From the NCBI GenBank assembly GCA_025403435.1, contig CM046349.1, positions 18,002,004 to 18,066,003 of the forward strand: DNA of 64,000 bases, written 5' to 3'. This DNA is from Artocarpus heterophyllus. Lineage: Eukaryota; Streptophyta; Magnoliopsida; Rosales; Moraceae. The translations under genes and the position numbers were made by a program. Every line of letters begins with the position of its first letter. The first letter of the stretch is position 1. Below the pieces are notes generated by a model, which searched no databases, had not been told where the DNA came from, and was given only the letters and a program-made list of their open reading frames with translations. Shown here piece by piece: positions 1 to 11,756 of the stretch.

Positions 1-119
1 ATGATATGGAATTCCAAAGAAGCAACGTATCTTAAAGTACTAGTTGCAGATTTGAAGCGCATATTCAGCAACATGATGTGTAGATTGCCCATATTCGCCT
101 ATGCTATAAACACATCCTC

Positions 120-520
120 GAGCATAAAGAGCGTCTTTTGAGGAGTTCAGTGTCATTACGAGTTTTTAAGAGTGTTTCCTTGCGTGTTTATTGTGAGAGA
201 AAATAAGAGCATGTTAAGCTTATGATCTTATTATCTCTTAAACCTTGTGATACATATTCTACTCGGAGTAAGCTAGTTAGATTGAAGGCAAGTGTAGCAA
301 CTTAGAATAGGCAAGTTGGACTCAAGACAAGCCAAGCAAGTAGGATGCTCGTAGAAAGGGAAGTCTTCGTGAGTCTAGAAGTACTAGAACCTTAGGATAT
401 AACTCATACTTCCATTTTCCTTGCAATTGTAATTCTAAGTTAATAAGAGGTTGTATAGCATTGACACTAAATAAATTTTGCATTAAATTACAAGAATTTC
501 TTCTCAACTATAGCCCCCGA
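120..520 (+). repeat. Diverged copia-type LTR-like fragment
   Basis: This stretch has the layout of a plant copia LTR: a run about a lineage of 'aaggcaag...aggcaagttgga', an 'agtctagaagtactagaac' segment and a T/A-rich tail before 'ctaagttaataagag'. A second copy of the same family lies at about 38446-39030, which shares the order 'ggaccgaaggcaag', 'tttagaattagtgga' and 'aagtaataagag'. No terminal duplication, primer-binding site or coding sequence was found, so this is a fragment and the edges are soft. Short reading frames across it are not genes. Confidence 0.35.
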
Positions 521-1122
521 AATACTATGTCCCTTGAAATTCAAAACGTAACATGAGTTTCCTGAAAACTATGAAATATTAACAAAAAAATTTCTTTTAT
601 TAGAACTTTTAATAAAAATTGGTACATAATTAAGACTAGGTACTTGATGTAAGAGTATTTTAGCAACACTATTATGTCTAAAGCCAATTTGAATTTAAAA
701 ATTTTAATTGTTAAAAAAATACAAACTAAAAATCCTTAAAAAAATTTAAAACAAATAATCTCTTTCACTTTCAAGTGACTGCACCAGGGTAAGCTAAAAA
801 TCGAATGGTTCACTTAAATGTTCAACAATCCCCAGTACTTGTATAATATTGTGTTATTTATGCTTAAAATCATAATTCTAGGAGTTTTCCTATTAATATT
901 TCATAGATCGAGGGAATAAATATTGCATTTTAAAGTTCGGAGGATATAGTGTTACAACAGCTATAGTTGAGGAGAAATTTTTGCAATTAATCCTATTTTT
1001 TTGTCATTGGTAAAAACAACTTTAAAAAATAATTGTGGTGTTAAGCAATTACTTTCTAAGAATTTTTTTTATAACTTTTGAATTAAAAAATAAAAAAAAC
1101 TAATATCGACTTGTTGACTAAG

Positions 1123-1126
<4 letters not shown>
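521..1126. other. AT-rich DNA, nothing recognised
   Basis: Low-complexity AT-rich sequence with many A and T runs. I see no gene, splice structure or transposon end here. Confidence 0.6.
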
Positions 1127-1157
<31 letters not shown>

Positions 1158-1169
1158 AACAACAACAAC
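1127..1169. repeat. A(30) tract followed by CAA repeats
   Basis: A run of 30 A residues (1127-1156) is followed by about four CAA units. This could be the tail of a retroposed sequence, but nothing upstream looks like LINE or SINE coding or promoter sequence, so it is recorded only as a simple repeat. Confidence 0.9.
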
Positions 1170-1384
1170 ACAATCACCACCAATATTTTCCTTCATCAAC
1201 AACATGGCTAAGCTAGGATCATTGTCGAGGTAGGGCCAACTTCCCAAATAACTGATGGGGTCAAGCCAACGGGCCAAGATTGTTGATGTTTGAGATTGAC
1301 ACAACACTATGTGCAAGGGTGCATGGTGGCCAGGTTCCTTGTCTTGCGCGACTCTGACTTGTCTAGTAGGATGTACAAGATAAG

Positions 1385-2227
1385 AAAAGGCCTCAGAGTG
1401 AAGGGACATCGGTGTGGTGTCTGCCAAGGGTGCTCTTACATTCAAGTCAGTACTTTGTCTAGGAAAAGCAAGGGAAGAGGCAAAGTAGGCAAGGGAAGAA
1501 TGCTTGTACTTTTGTGGTGGACATGATGCTCCCATTTGTAGAGTCTAGTTTAAATCTGGGTGGATCAGGTGCATCTTGTGACCCAATTGTACCACTATAC
1601 AGAGCCTAAGTAGTTAGTGATAGGTGGCACGATCTCTAAAGAAGGAAAATTTCACAATGGAGTGTTGAGATAGTGTTATGTGGTAGTCTTTAGGTATGAT
1701 TCATTGCTGTGTGATTTGATCGTGGTTGACCATCTTGTCGGTACTATACAGTTATTCTCTATGGTTGCTTAAGCCTGCTCAAATGAACGCTACACAAACT
1801 GATCCTGATAGGACAGATCCTAGTTGTGTTGAATGGATCTTAGTTAAACTGATCCTAATAGAACGAATCCTTGTTGGTTTGATCTTGGTCAAAACTTGGT
1901 TGGACTTCATGGACTTGTTTAGTGGTCTTCTTGCCCATTTCTCAACCAACTAGGTGGCCTTCTCGGGTTGATCTTCTAGGCTAAAAAGATTACCCTTTTA
2001 GGCCTTTTAGATTAGTCTTCTCGACCTACCTTCTCAGCCAACTTGGTGACCTTTTTACGATTGTCCTTCTAGGCTTTCTAGGATAGGTCTTCCTAGCCTA
2101 CTTGGTAACCTTCTTGGATTACCATTCTAGGCCTTCTCGACTGACTTGGTGGCCTACTTGATTGTTCATTTGGCTTAAATAGTTTCTAGATTTTGGATGG
2201 TCTCCCATCATGAAAAATTCCCCCACA
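1385..2227 (-). repeat. LTR-like unit 1 (Tat-like, probable 3' LTR)
   Basis: Read on the minus strand, the unit starts with TGTGGGGGAATTTTTCATG (right end at 2227), directly after a polypurine-like ACTTGGGGGTCA. It runs through CTTCTAGGCC-rich and GATCCTGATAGGA-rich stretches to an LTR core that ends near 'GGCCTTTTCTTA'. Unit 2 (2955-5806) repeats the same order. The core, with a weak TATA position, 'CTTGAATGT' and 'ACACCACACC' steps, resembles R/U5 of Tat-type gypsy LTRs; that lineage call is an inference. The left boundary is approximate and no target duplication was found. Confidence 0.5.
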
Positions 2228-2954
2228 ATAATGACCCCCAAGTCTCTGGTGATGGGGTCACTAACACCAAAGTCTTGATGTGGTAGAACATACATTTCTA
2301 TTGAGTCTTTTTGGACAATCAGGTCTTAGGCCTAGTTGGCCTTTTTGGACATCTAATTGGTTGTAGCTAGAACTTGGTCTTCTCTGGTCAGACCTTTCAT
2401 TGTACCTAAGGTATCTTGATTAGCCATAACCTTTTTAGGCCTGGTTGTAATCTTTATCGAACTTGAGGTCTCTCGATTTGTTGTAGCCCTTTTGGACTCT
2501 TTGTCTTGGACCTAGGTTAGTTATAGCCAGGACCTAGTCTTCTCTCATCAATCGTCACCTTCTTAGACCTAGTCAGACTCTTCATTAAACTTGAGGTCTC
2601 TTGATTTGTCATAGCCTTTATGGACTTTCCGTCATGGACTTAGTCAGGACCTGGTCTTTTCTAATAGGTCGACACCTTCTTAGACCTAGTCGGACTCTTC
2701 GTTGAACCTAGGTCCTCTTGGTTAGCCATAGGTTTTTTAGACCTAGTCATACTCTTCGTCAAGCCTGAGGTCACTACTCAGACTCTTTGTCGGACCTAGT
2801 GGACCTGGTCAAACTCCTAGTTAGACCTATCATTAGATGCATGATCGGATCTTATTGACATGTGGTCAGACTCTTGGTCAGATTCTTTGTTAGACATGGT
2901 AGACCTGGTCCGAACTAGTGGACTTGGTTGGACTCATGGTCAAACTTGTGGTTA
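2228..2954 (-). repeat. Spacer with short degenerate repeats between the LTR-like units
   Basis: The stretch is dominated by variants of 'gacctagtcggactcttcg' and 'gacctggtcagactc' at irregular spacing, from about 2290 to 2950. It lies between two LTR-like units in the place of an internal region, but no gag or pol could be read. It may be what is left of the 3' untranslated minisatellite region of a Tat-type element after deletion of the coding part. Confidence 0.5.
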
Positions 2955-5806
2955 AGAAAAGGCCTCAGATAAAGGGGAACATTGGTGTGGTGTCTACCAA
3001 AGGCACTTCGACATTCAAGTTAGTATTCTAACTGGGAGGACTAAGAGGAAAGGCAGAATGCCTGTACCTTTTGTGGTGGAATTCATGCTCCTATTTATAA
3101 AGCTTAACGTTGACTAGATGTAGACCAAGTTTGGCCCATGACCTAGATGTATTAATATACGAAGCCTAGGTGGCTAGTGACAGGTGTCATGATCTCCAGA
3201 GAAGGAGGATTGCCTAACAGAAGGTTGAGATAGTACCATGTGTTGGTCTTTGGGTATGATCTACTACAGTGTGATCTGGTCGGGGTTCGACCTATTGGGT
3301 TAAACCCATAAAATCATGTAAAACGCAGCAAAAAAAGGGTTTTAAAAATTTTCTCAAACTTCTAGGATTCTTCTCATGATGTTACATACAATAATTAAAT
3401 TTAAACACAAACTTATGTGCTTGGCAATAGCTCTAAATGATCAAGCGTTCCAAACCTTTAGATCTTCCTTGCTATTTTCCTCCTTCTAGGTCAACTCGTG
3501 TATGAGCACCAGTGAGACTTCTTGGAAAATCTCCATCTATATCTCCTTCCAACATCTACTCGATAGATTAGATTCTTCAAAGCTTTAAAGGGGAAAACAA
3601 TAAAGAAACACTAGATACAAGACAAAGAAAAGTCTATAGAAAATAGAACTTCCAAGATTTATTTATAGATACACTGCCTAAGTGGTTGGAACATAATCTC
3701 TAATGAGATTCTGTGTCTCAAAGAATCACGCCCACCACTAGAGTGTTTGGGTATGATCTATCAGCTCTCCAATAGGAAAATGACACGTGTCCCAACTAAC
3801 TAATTTAGTGTGATTCTGTATCTATCCGGTATCTGTTCAAGATCAAATTTTGGTCCAAATTGAACTATTATTTATTTTAACTTTTAAAATAAATTCTTTC
3901 ATGATTTTCTCAATTATTTATATTATCTCATAAAATATATAATTGTTAGGGAGAATCTCTTTTAACTTTTGAAAAAGATATTTTTCACACTTTGATAATA
4001 ACCATATCTTATAAAATCAAGGGATGTGCTTGAATCAACAAATCATGAAAACATGCCACGTGTACTATCAGAGTTGACAGTTGGTGCCAAACACAGTGCA
4101 AATAGTGCACTTTGTGGATTTTGAATTCTGCCACTGCAGATCAGAAATAATCTAAGAAATTTCCTTTCACCCATCTAAAAGAATGATAGGGAGCGAGTAA
4201 GGGAACCCAATAGGACATACATAATTTAAGGTCCAATAATTATTTATAATTTAATTATCTTAAAATCAAATTGATAATAATTATTAACTGCAGTTTATGC
4301 CACTATCGAAAACCGAAGTCGCACTCTTAATTATATATAGAATTATATGAAACCTTAAGCATTGAATGTTAACAATAAAGTTGTCCATTGATATAATTAT
4401 TTGCTATGTGATAATACTATCCATAATAATATTCATAATTAGAGTTAGGTTTATAATGTTCCGTACAACCTCTCTAATTATTTATTTTTCTATGAGTTTT
4501 GTTAATTCTTTAATGGATGACCTATTTATGAATAAATCATTGGTAATATTTGATATCTCATATCAAATAGCGAGATCTCTACATTTAAGATCCCGAATTT
4601 ATAATCATGGGAATATTATCTTAACTTCCTATCTTGTAGGAGTTATGGATTGTATATATGTGAAAAATATTCCCAGTTACCTGTATTACTATGTCTCCAA
4701 TATATTGAGTTTTTGATCGTGTATTTATAAATCTCACTCATTGGCAATTAAACAAAATAATAACTAGATGTGATTCCACAAATAACCTCAGGATTAAGGT
4801 ATAATCCATAAAATGATCTATAATGATAGAATTCTAATTTCTCATTATGAAATTGCATACGAAATTAAACTCTATCTCGGTCTAGGTTTAATGTGTTTTA
4901 AACACACTGATGTCTCTATCTAGTAATTAAAACATTACTATAATCTAGATAAGATTATTCCACCAAATTAAGAATAGACAACATCATAATCCTAAGCAAG
5001 ATAATGTGTCTAGCTTTATCTACTGATTGTAAACTAAAATTTATACCAAGTGTACATAATCGTATCCTTTGTATAATGAACACTTCATATGCATGATTAT
5101 AGACTTTTATAAGTATTGAAACCTTTATAATATTTACATATATGTACATAAGCATACATATACCATGGGAAACATCAAGAAATATTACTTTGTTAATAGT
5201 ACAATACTTTATTTTTCATAATGTCTAATTAGGATAAAATGACATGCTTTAAAAGCACTAATCCCAACACTACCACGTTGCAGTACCGTGGAGTTGTTCT
5301 CTATAGTTGCTTTAGCCTGGTCAGATGCATCTTGGTCAGAAGGACCCTGGCCGAACTGATCTTAATAGGACAAATCTTGCTCGAACTAATCCTGATAGGA
5401 TAGATCTGGTCGAATTGATCCTAATAGGATGGATCTTGGTTGGATAGATTTTGGTCGAACGAATATGGTTGGGGGCTAATGGACTTATTTGGTGGTTTTC
5501 TCGACTTATGTCTCAGCTCAGATTGACCTTCTAGGCCTTCTCGAATTACCCTTCTAGGCCTTCTGGCCAACTTGTTGACCTTTTAAATTGCCCTTCTAGG
5601 CTTTCTCAAATAGGGTTTCTTGTCCTACTTTCTCCGCCTAGTTGGTAACCTTCTTGGACTACCCTTCTAGGCCTTCTTGGATAAGTCTTCTAGGTCTTCT
5701 CGACCTACCCTCTCTGCCTACCTTTTCGGCCTACTTGGTTGGACGTTTGGTTTAAAGGGGTCTAGATGTTGCATAGTCTTCCCACCATGAAAAATTCTCC
5801 ATCACA
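2955..5806 (-). repeat. LTR-like unit 2 (Tat-like), interrupted
   Basis: This is a second copy of the 1385-2227 unit. On the minus strand it starts with TGTGATGGAGAATTTTTC at 5806 and ends near 2955. A TATA-like TATAAATA sits on the minus strand at 3092-3099. It is about 0.9 kb without the insertion at 3296-5269. The flanks of that insertion rejoin to match unit 1: the 'gatctggtcggggttcgacc' side is followed by 'gttctctatagttgc'. Confidence 0.5.
3296..5269 (-). mobile_element. LTR-like insertion (probable copia solo LTR)
   Basis: A 1974 bp block interrupts LTR-like unit 2. On the minus strand it begins TGTTGGGATTAGTGC and ends TTTAACCCA, so it has TG...CA ends with a short inverted repeat (TGTTGGG against AACCCA). 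A TATA box (TATAAATA, 3660-3667, minus) supports minus orientation. The host copies on either side rejoin against unit 1. The flanking 5 bp (cctat and ctacc) are not a clean duplication. The 116-residue ORF inside it at 4366-4716 has no recognisable domain. Confidence 0.55.
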
Positions 5807-6767
5807 GAGATCATTATCGGGCTTGGACCAATGGACCAAGATCATTAATGGATTGAGCTATCAAGTCGAGATCCCCATCTAGGTAGGTTGACAAGCTAGG
5901 ATTGCACTAACGATTCTTTCTCTCTCTAATGATTATCTTTCTTTTTTTCATTCTCTCTCTAATGATTTTCTCATTATTAATTCTCTTTTAAAAAATTTGC
6001 TCTCTCCTCATTCTCACTCACTACTTTCTCACTCTCATAAAAAAGAATGACAAATTCCATATAAGGTATGGCTCAATTAAACTTTTTTTTAAAGATATGG
6101 AAAAAAATGTTTTTTGAGGACATCTTTTTCTCAAGGGAGAACAAGGGAAAAAAACACAATTGAAAGAAAGAATAAAAATTAGTAGCATAAATTTTGGGCG
6201 TTATAAATAGCATATTTTGTGATGAAATCTTCTAAAAACTATAAATACCCTTGAGTTATTATCGCCACAGCCCACTAGCTCATCGTGCCTCATAAATCAT
6301 AGCCAGAGAACATCGCTACCTCATTTTTAATCCAAATCTAAGCATCAAAATGTCATCGGCCTGCTCTTAATGTCGATAAAAAAACTCAATGATGACTTGT
6401 AGTGCAATGGTGGCAATGCGACTGACGACCATTGCAAAATGCAGTAGTCGACGGCTTGTAAGTGGAGTGGTGCAACAAAATGTGTTGTCGACATCTTCTT
6501 CCTCGCTCAAAGCCTGCAATTGCCAAGGCTGTGCAAGACCTGCATCGACGTCATTGTAGAGGAGATGAGGCCGTGCAAGGCCAACGGGTTTTGTCCTCTA
6601 GATTTTGGTCATGATGCTACCTTTTGCTGTTGATGTTTGCTACAACACCAACACTTGTAAAGCCATGGACCATCATTGATGATCGCTGCCACTTCGTTGC
6701 CATCGTGCAACCATGAGCAGTGCTACAATCTTAGGCGAAAGAGAGGATGAGAGAGGGGAAGACAGAG
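5807..6767. other. Host DNA left of the copia element, no gene recognised
   Basis: From 5920 to 6060 the sequence is rich in CTCTCT and 'ctaatgatt' repeats. From about 6240 to 6760 it becomes much more GC-rich (for example 'ctgacgaccattgc'), which is unusual for this window. The copia insertion at 6768 cuts this block, which resumes at 11757. No reading frame or splice structure could be supported. It may be the core of another inverted-repeat DNA element, but I could not establish the ends. Confidence 0.4.
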
Positions 6768-7023
6768 TGAAAAGAAAAAATGAATTCCTTTTTTTGTATA
6801 TTGTTATTTTCTAGTTACATTGGAAATATATATACACACTACAATGACTTATTTGGATGTTGAATTAGTGCATGCAAATCATAAATCCCCATTTACAATT
6901 CTATATAGAGGAAACAAATCAATGGCCATTGACTATGGATGATTGCCCAAATCTAAAACATATCCCAGACTTTGTGCATCGATTGGCTCGATTGTGCATT
7001 GATTGGCTCAATAATCCTCAACA
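6768..7023 (-). repeat. 3' LTR of the copia element
   Basis: 256 bp with TG...CA ends; on the minus strand it starts TGTTGAGGATTATTGAGCC. It is about 20 bp longer than the 5' LTR because of an internal near-duplication of 'gattggctcgattgtgcatt' near the right end, so the duplication arose after insertion or was copied unequally. Confidence 0.92.
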
Positions 7024-7059
7024 CTCCCCCTCAAGTTTGGAATGTATGTTAATAATTCC

Positions 7060-8650
7060 TAACTTGCTGATTAAAGTCGATAATTATGAAGAGCTTAATG
7101 GCTTTGTGAAAATGTCCGCTAGTTGGTCTGATGTAGGAACCTGAGTTAGCTTGATCATTCCTTCTTGAACTTTTTCTCATATGAGGTGCCAATCGATTTC
7201 TATGTGCTTCATTCGCTCATGGTAGACTGGGTTTGAAGCAATATAGAGAGCTGTCTGGCTGTCACAATATAAGTTGATAGGATGTGAATGTTTGATGCCC
7301 AAGTCCTGTAGAATTGTTTTCAAGCATATAATTTCACAATAGGTGGTGGCCATAGATCGGTATTCAGCTTCTGCACTTGATCATGATACTGTTGTTTGCT
7401 TCTCGGTTTTCCAAGAAACTAATGAACTACCAAGAAATATGCAATAGCCAGTAACTAATCGTCGAGTGTCATGGCACCTAGCCCAATCTGCATCACAAAA
7501 GGCATTTAGTTGGATTGAACTTTATGTAGAAAGAAATATTCCTTGTCCTAGTGTTTGTTTCACATATTGCAAGACACGATGAGCTGCTTCTAAATGTGGT
7601 ACTCGTGGCTTGTCCATAAATTGACTTAAAATATGGACTACATATGCCAAGTCGGGTCGTGTGACAGTCAAGTAAATTAGCCACCGAATAAGTCTTCGAT
7701 AGGAGGATGGATCACTAACATAGTCGCCTTCAAACTTACTAAGAGATAAGTTTTGTTCCATTGGAAAAGAAGCTGGTTTTGCACCAAGATATCCAACATC
7801 TTCAAGAATCTCGAGAGCATACTTTTGATGTGAAAGAGTAATGCCTTTGCTCGATCGTGCTACCTTTATACCAAGAAAATACTTTAATTGTCCAAGATCC
7901 TTTAATTTGAATTGATTCTTCAAGAATGATTTGGTATCTTCAGTATCTTGCAAATCATTTCCTACTATGATGACATCATCGACATAAATAAGGAGAGCAG
8001 TAAATTTACCATTCTAAGATCAGATGAATAAGGAATAATCAGCCTTTGATTGTTTGAAGTTGGCCTGCTTGAGAGCAGTGGAGAGCTTAATGAACCATTG
8101 ACGCGAAGCTTGCTTGAGGCCATACAATGACTTGTGGAGTTTGCAAACTCGTGTCTCCCCCTTTCATCTAAAACCAGGAGGTAAAGACATGTAAACATCT
8201 TCATCAAGATCTCCATGTAAGAAGGCATTAGTAACATTGAGTTGATGGAGGTGCCATCGTTGTCTTGCAGCCACAGCAAGAAGAAGACGAACCATTACAA
8301 GTTTTGCAACAGGAGCAAAAGTCTCTTGATAGTCTAGACCTTCAACTTGGTTGTATCCTTTGAATACCAATCTGGCTTTATAATGCTCTACCATGCCATC
8401 TGGGTGGTATTTAATCTTGTACACCCATTTGCATCCAACCGGCTTCTTCCTAGGTGGTAATGATTGCAGAGACCATGTGCCATTAGCCTTGAGAGCATCC
8501 ATTTCTTGTTGCATAGCAAGACGCCATTTAGGATCACAAATTGCTTGTGCAAAAAAAGATGGTTCTTTTTCGATTGAAAGGGAAGCGGTGAAAGCATGAT
8601 GTTTGGGAGATAATCTATCATATGAAAGAACATCATTTAAGGGGTAGGTG
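7060..8650 (-). pseudogene. copia reverse transcriptase and RNase H (decayed)
   Basis: The RT starts in the segment with [10 protein letters not shown] and [15 protein letters not shown] (8164-8514), continues through the catalytic YVDD at 7975-7986 and [14 protein letters not shown] (7522-7953), and ends in RNase H with [15 protein letters not shown] and DQLADIFTKPL (about 7090-7400). The first catalytic aspartate of RT is replaced: [11 protein letters not shown] has Asn where the family has Asp. The pieces sit in different frames separated by stops, so no active enzyme can be made. It would have synthesised cDNA from the element RNA in cytoplasmic particles. Confidence 0.9.
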
Positions 8651-8879
8651 ATACCTGTAGTGCTGACAAGGCTGAGTTCATTGTTGGGTTAGTTTGTGAG
8701 GGAAGAGAAATACCAACATGATACTCACGTAGATAGCTTGGTATCTTTGTAGCGCGTGTTGGCTGTGAGGAACAAATTTGTGCATCCAAAGGTAAAGTTG
8801 TGGTAGGTTGGTCAATGGGTGGAGGGGCGGCATATGAAGCAAGGGCTTGGGAAAGAGCATTGTTGTTTAAATGAGGAGG

Positions 8880-10416
8880 AATTTATTCTCGAGAAGAATC
8901 ATCAAACAGAGATACTTCAGTATTGAGGGGAAATTGAAGGGTGAGGCTATCATGACCATTTGTTGATAAATGATGAGGCATTGGAGGTGAGTCTAAAGCG
9001 GAAGGTGAAAAAGGAAAAATATCCTCATGAAAAATAAGATTTCGTGAAACAAAAATTTTACCAGTTGACAGGTCATAAACCCTGTAACCCTTTTGAGCAT
9101 ATGGATAACCCAAGAAAAGACATCAGGAGGCTCCTGGATCAAATTTGGTGGGACGCTAATGATGTGTTGAGGCAAAACACAGGCAACCAAACACTTGGAA
9201 ATGATCATTTATAGGTTGTTTGTGAAAAAGCATCTCGAAAGGTGTTTTCCCTTAAAGAAGAGGCATCGGAGTTCTGTTAATTAGGTAGGTAGCAGTTAAG
9301 ATGGCGTCTCCCCAAAATCTTTTTGGAAGGTTGGCTTGGAATAATAAGGCTTAGGCTACATGAAGGAGGTGACGGTGCTGTCTTTTGGCTACTCCATTTT
9401 GCTGTGGAGTAGAGACAACTGGTTTGATGAATGATACCTTTATCAAAATAAAGATTTTTTATTGCAAAGTTAGGCCCATTATCACTCCGAATAACTTTGA
9501 CTTTTAAGGAGAACTGTGTTTCAACAAGGTCGATGAATTTTGTGATATACGAGTGAGTTTTTGATTTATGATGCATCAAATAAGTCCATGTGCAATGTGT
9601 ATAATCATCAACAATTGTAAGAAAATATCGTGCCCCTGTAATTGAAGGAATATGGTACCCTCCCCAAATATCAACATGGATTAATTCAAAAGGTGCTTTA
9701 GTGCAAATGGAACTTGTTGAAAATGGCGAATGAGTTTGTTTAGCCAATGGGCAAATTAAACAATCAAAAATATTACAAAATTCCATGTCTGTAATTGAAT
9801 GAGAAAGCAAACTAAAGGTCTTATTTGATGGATGCCCTAGGCATTGATGCCATAGGCATTGATGCCAAAGTTTTGTGGAATGGGAAGTTAGTGCAATGAT
9901 AGCATTGCACCTAGTTTTCTGTGGAGTATCAAGGTAGTAGAGTCCTCCCTGCTCAGTTCCCATCCCAATCATCTCCCTCGATCGTTGGTCCTATAGCATA
10001 CAAGTATGATTAGTGAACGTAGCAAGGTAATGAGAATTGTGCACAAGCTTGCTAATGGAAATCAAGTTTAATTTAAAGGAAGGAACACATAGCACATCAT
10101 TCAGGATGAAATTAGCAAAATTAATGCTGCCTATGTGTGAGACAGTAGCAATGGCTCCATTGGGTAGATGTACAGTTCGATTTGTGACACGAGATTTTGT
10201 GGTTAACAAGATGACAGAGTAAACTATGTGATCTGTGGCCCCTGTGTCGAGTATCCAGTACATTTCTTTGTCAACAACAAAGCCACAAAAAGTTGTATCT
10301 GAGAAATCACTCATGGCAGATGTACTACCAACATGATTAGCCATTGAATTGGATTTATTCTTGGTCAGCAGTGCCATGAGATTATGATATTGTTCTACTG
10401 TGAGAGTGAATGGCAT
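8880..10416 (-). pseudogene. copia protease and integrase (decayed)
   Basis: The protease is at 9991-10416 with the catalytic motif YWILDTGATDHI and the flap/core LPNGAIATVSHIG. Integrase follows (8880-9972). Its zinc-binding HHCC region shows LGHPS and CLICPLAKQ; the core has HVDIWG, TIVDDYTHCTW and IRSDNGPNF (first two acidic residues of the D,D,E triad), and the C-terminal part has YRVYDLSTGKIFVSRN. A 15 bp tandem duplication at 9841-9870 doubles WHQCL just before the GHPS motif. Frames change after NGPNF and again before 9113. Confidence 0.9.
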
Positions 10417-10419
10417 GGA

Positions 10420-11360
10420 ATTTGATGATGTATTGGCATCTGCATGATTGGCCTTAGAGGAAAAAATTTTATGCTCTCGTTGATCTGGTTTGTTGTTTGT
10501 TGAGTTTGCCCTTTGCAGCTTTTGACAGACATCAATGGTGTGACCTTGCCAGCCGCAATATTCACATTTGAGTTATGCCCGACATGTCTCTATGGTGTGC
10601 CCAATTTTGTCACATGTTCCACATTTCAAATGAGGATTTTTAGGTGTGAAAATCCTCTCAGATTTTCGTGGAGTATTCTTCACCGCAAAGGCCGAGACTT
10701 CACCGATGGTGCACCTCCGTTCAATAAGCCTCTTTGTTTTTCCTCCTGCAAAATGAGAGAATGAGTTTTATTGACGGTAGGCAGTGGATCCATGAGTAGA
10801 ATCTGTCCTCTAACACTGGCATAGACTTTGTTAAGTCCCATGAGGAATTGCATGGTCTTTTGATTTTGTTGAAACTGCAAAACGTCCTTCATAGCACCAC
10901 ACGTGCATTTGGGAATGTGACAAAGTGCTTCACGTTCATCCCATAGACTTTTAAGCTTGGTGTAGTAATTCCCAATGGTTGTGTTGCCCTGTTTACAATC
11001 ATGTATGGCTTCTTCAACATGAAAAAGATGAACATTGTTAGTGTGTGAAAAAGGATCTTTTAAATCAAGCCAGATATCATGGGCACTTTCACTGAATATT
11101 ATGCTTGCTCCAATATCTTGTGAGATTGAATTAAAAAGCCATGCTTTTACAAGGTTGTTACAGCGCCTGCATTGTTGGAGTTATGTGATAGAAGTCTCCA
11201 GTGGTTGTTTGATGGTGCCGTTGATGAAGCCTTCTTTATTCTTGATGCTGAGAGCCATGAGCATAGCACGACTCCAAGTGCTGTAATTTTCTCCATCCAA
11301 CGCCTGTGTGACGAGTACAAGTCCAGGCTAATCAGAATAATGAAGGTAAAGGGGATCATT
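10420..11360 (-). pseudogene. copia gag with two CCHC knuckles (decayed)
   Basis: Capsid-type sequence is readable in pieces from about 11350 down to 10680 (MQFLMGLNKVYASVRGQILL and TVNKTHSLILQEE near its end). Two CCHC zinc knuckles follow: CGTCDKIGHTIETC (about 10585-10630) and CEYCGWQGHTIDVC (about 10525-10570), separated by one in-frame stop. This RNA-binding nucleocapsid part would package the element RNA. Several stops and frame changes are present. Confidence 0.82.
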
Positions 11361-11515
11361 TGGGCCATCAAACTTGTTGCTCTCAGGCTTGGCTGAGTTC
11401 AGAGTTTCGCCTTCCCGCTATGTGTATCTACTAGAAGAAGGTGAGCAATTTCTTGAATGTGAGAGGAAGAGGAAAGAAAACTATAGATTTAGAACTGTGT
11501 GTTGCTCTAATGCCA

Positions 11516-11751
11516 TGAAAAGAAAGAATAAATTCCTTTTACTGTATATTGCTATTTTCTAGTTACATTGGAAACATATATACACACTACAATGACTAAT
11601 TTGGATGCTGTATTAGTGCATGTAAATCATGAATCCCTATTTACAATTCTATACAAAGGAAACAAATCAATGGCCGTTGCCTATGGATGATTGCCCAAAT
11701 CTAAAGAATATCCTAGACTTTGTGCATTCATTGGCTCAATAATCCTCAACA
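11516..11751 (-). repeat. 5' LTR of the copia element
   Basis: 236 bp, starting TGTTGAGGATTATTGAGCC on the minus strand at 11751 and ending TTCTTTTCA at 11516, immediately next to the primer-binding site. It aligns along its full length with 6768-7023. Confidence 0.92.
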
Positions 11752-11756
11752 CAGAG

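Larger units (their letters stand above)
6768..11751 (-). mobile_element. Complete but decayed Ty1/copia element
   Basis: 4984 bp with LTRs at both ends and a perfect 5 bp target duplication, cagag (6763-6767 and 11752-11756). In minus orientation it reads 5' LTR, a PBS-like TGGCATTAGAGC directly at the LTR edge (11504-11515), gag, protease, integrase, RT, RNase H, a polypurine tract (rc of 7024-7034, TTGAGGGGGAG type) and the 3' LTR. The order integrase before RT is diagnostic of copia. The LTRs differ at roughly one base in ten plus an indel, so the insertion is old. All coding parts carry stops or frameshifts. Confidence 0.93.

Noticed and set aside
1125..1535. 136-residue minus-strand ORF ending in poly-Val/Phe
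   Set aside because: The C-terminus translates the A-tract and CAA repeats; the rest overlaps LTR-like sequence.
4366..4716. 116-residue hydrophobic ORF
   Set aside because: AT-rich sequence inside an LTR-like insertion; the Ile/Tyr/Leu composition follows from base composition.
3291..5274. Target duplication for the 3296-5269 insertion
   Set aside because: cctat and ctacc are similar but not equal; I did not force a match.
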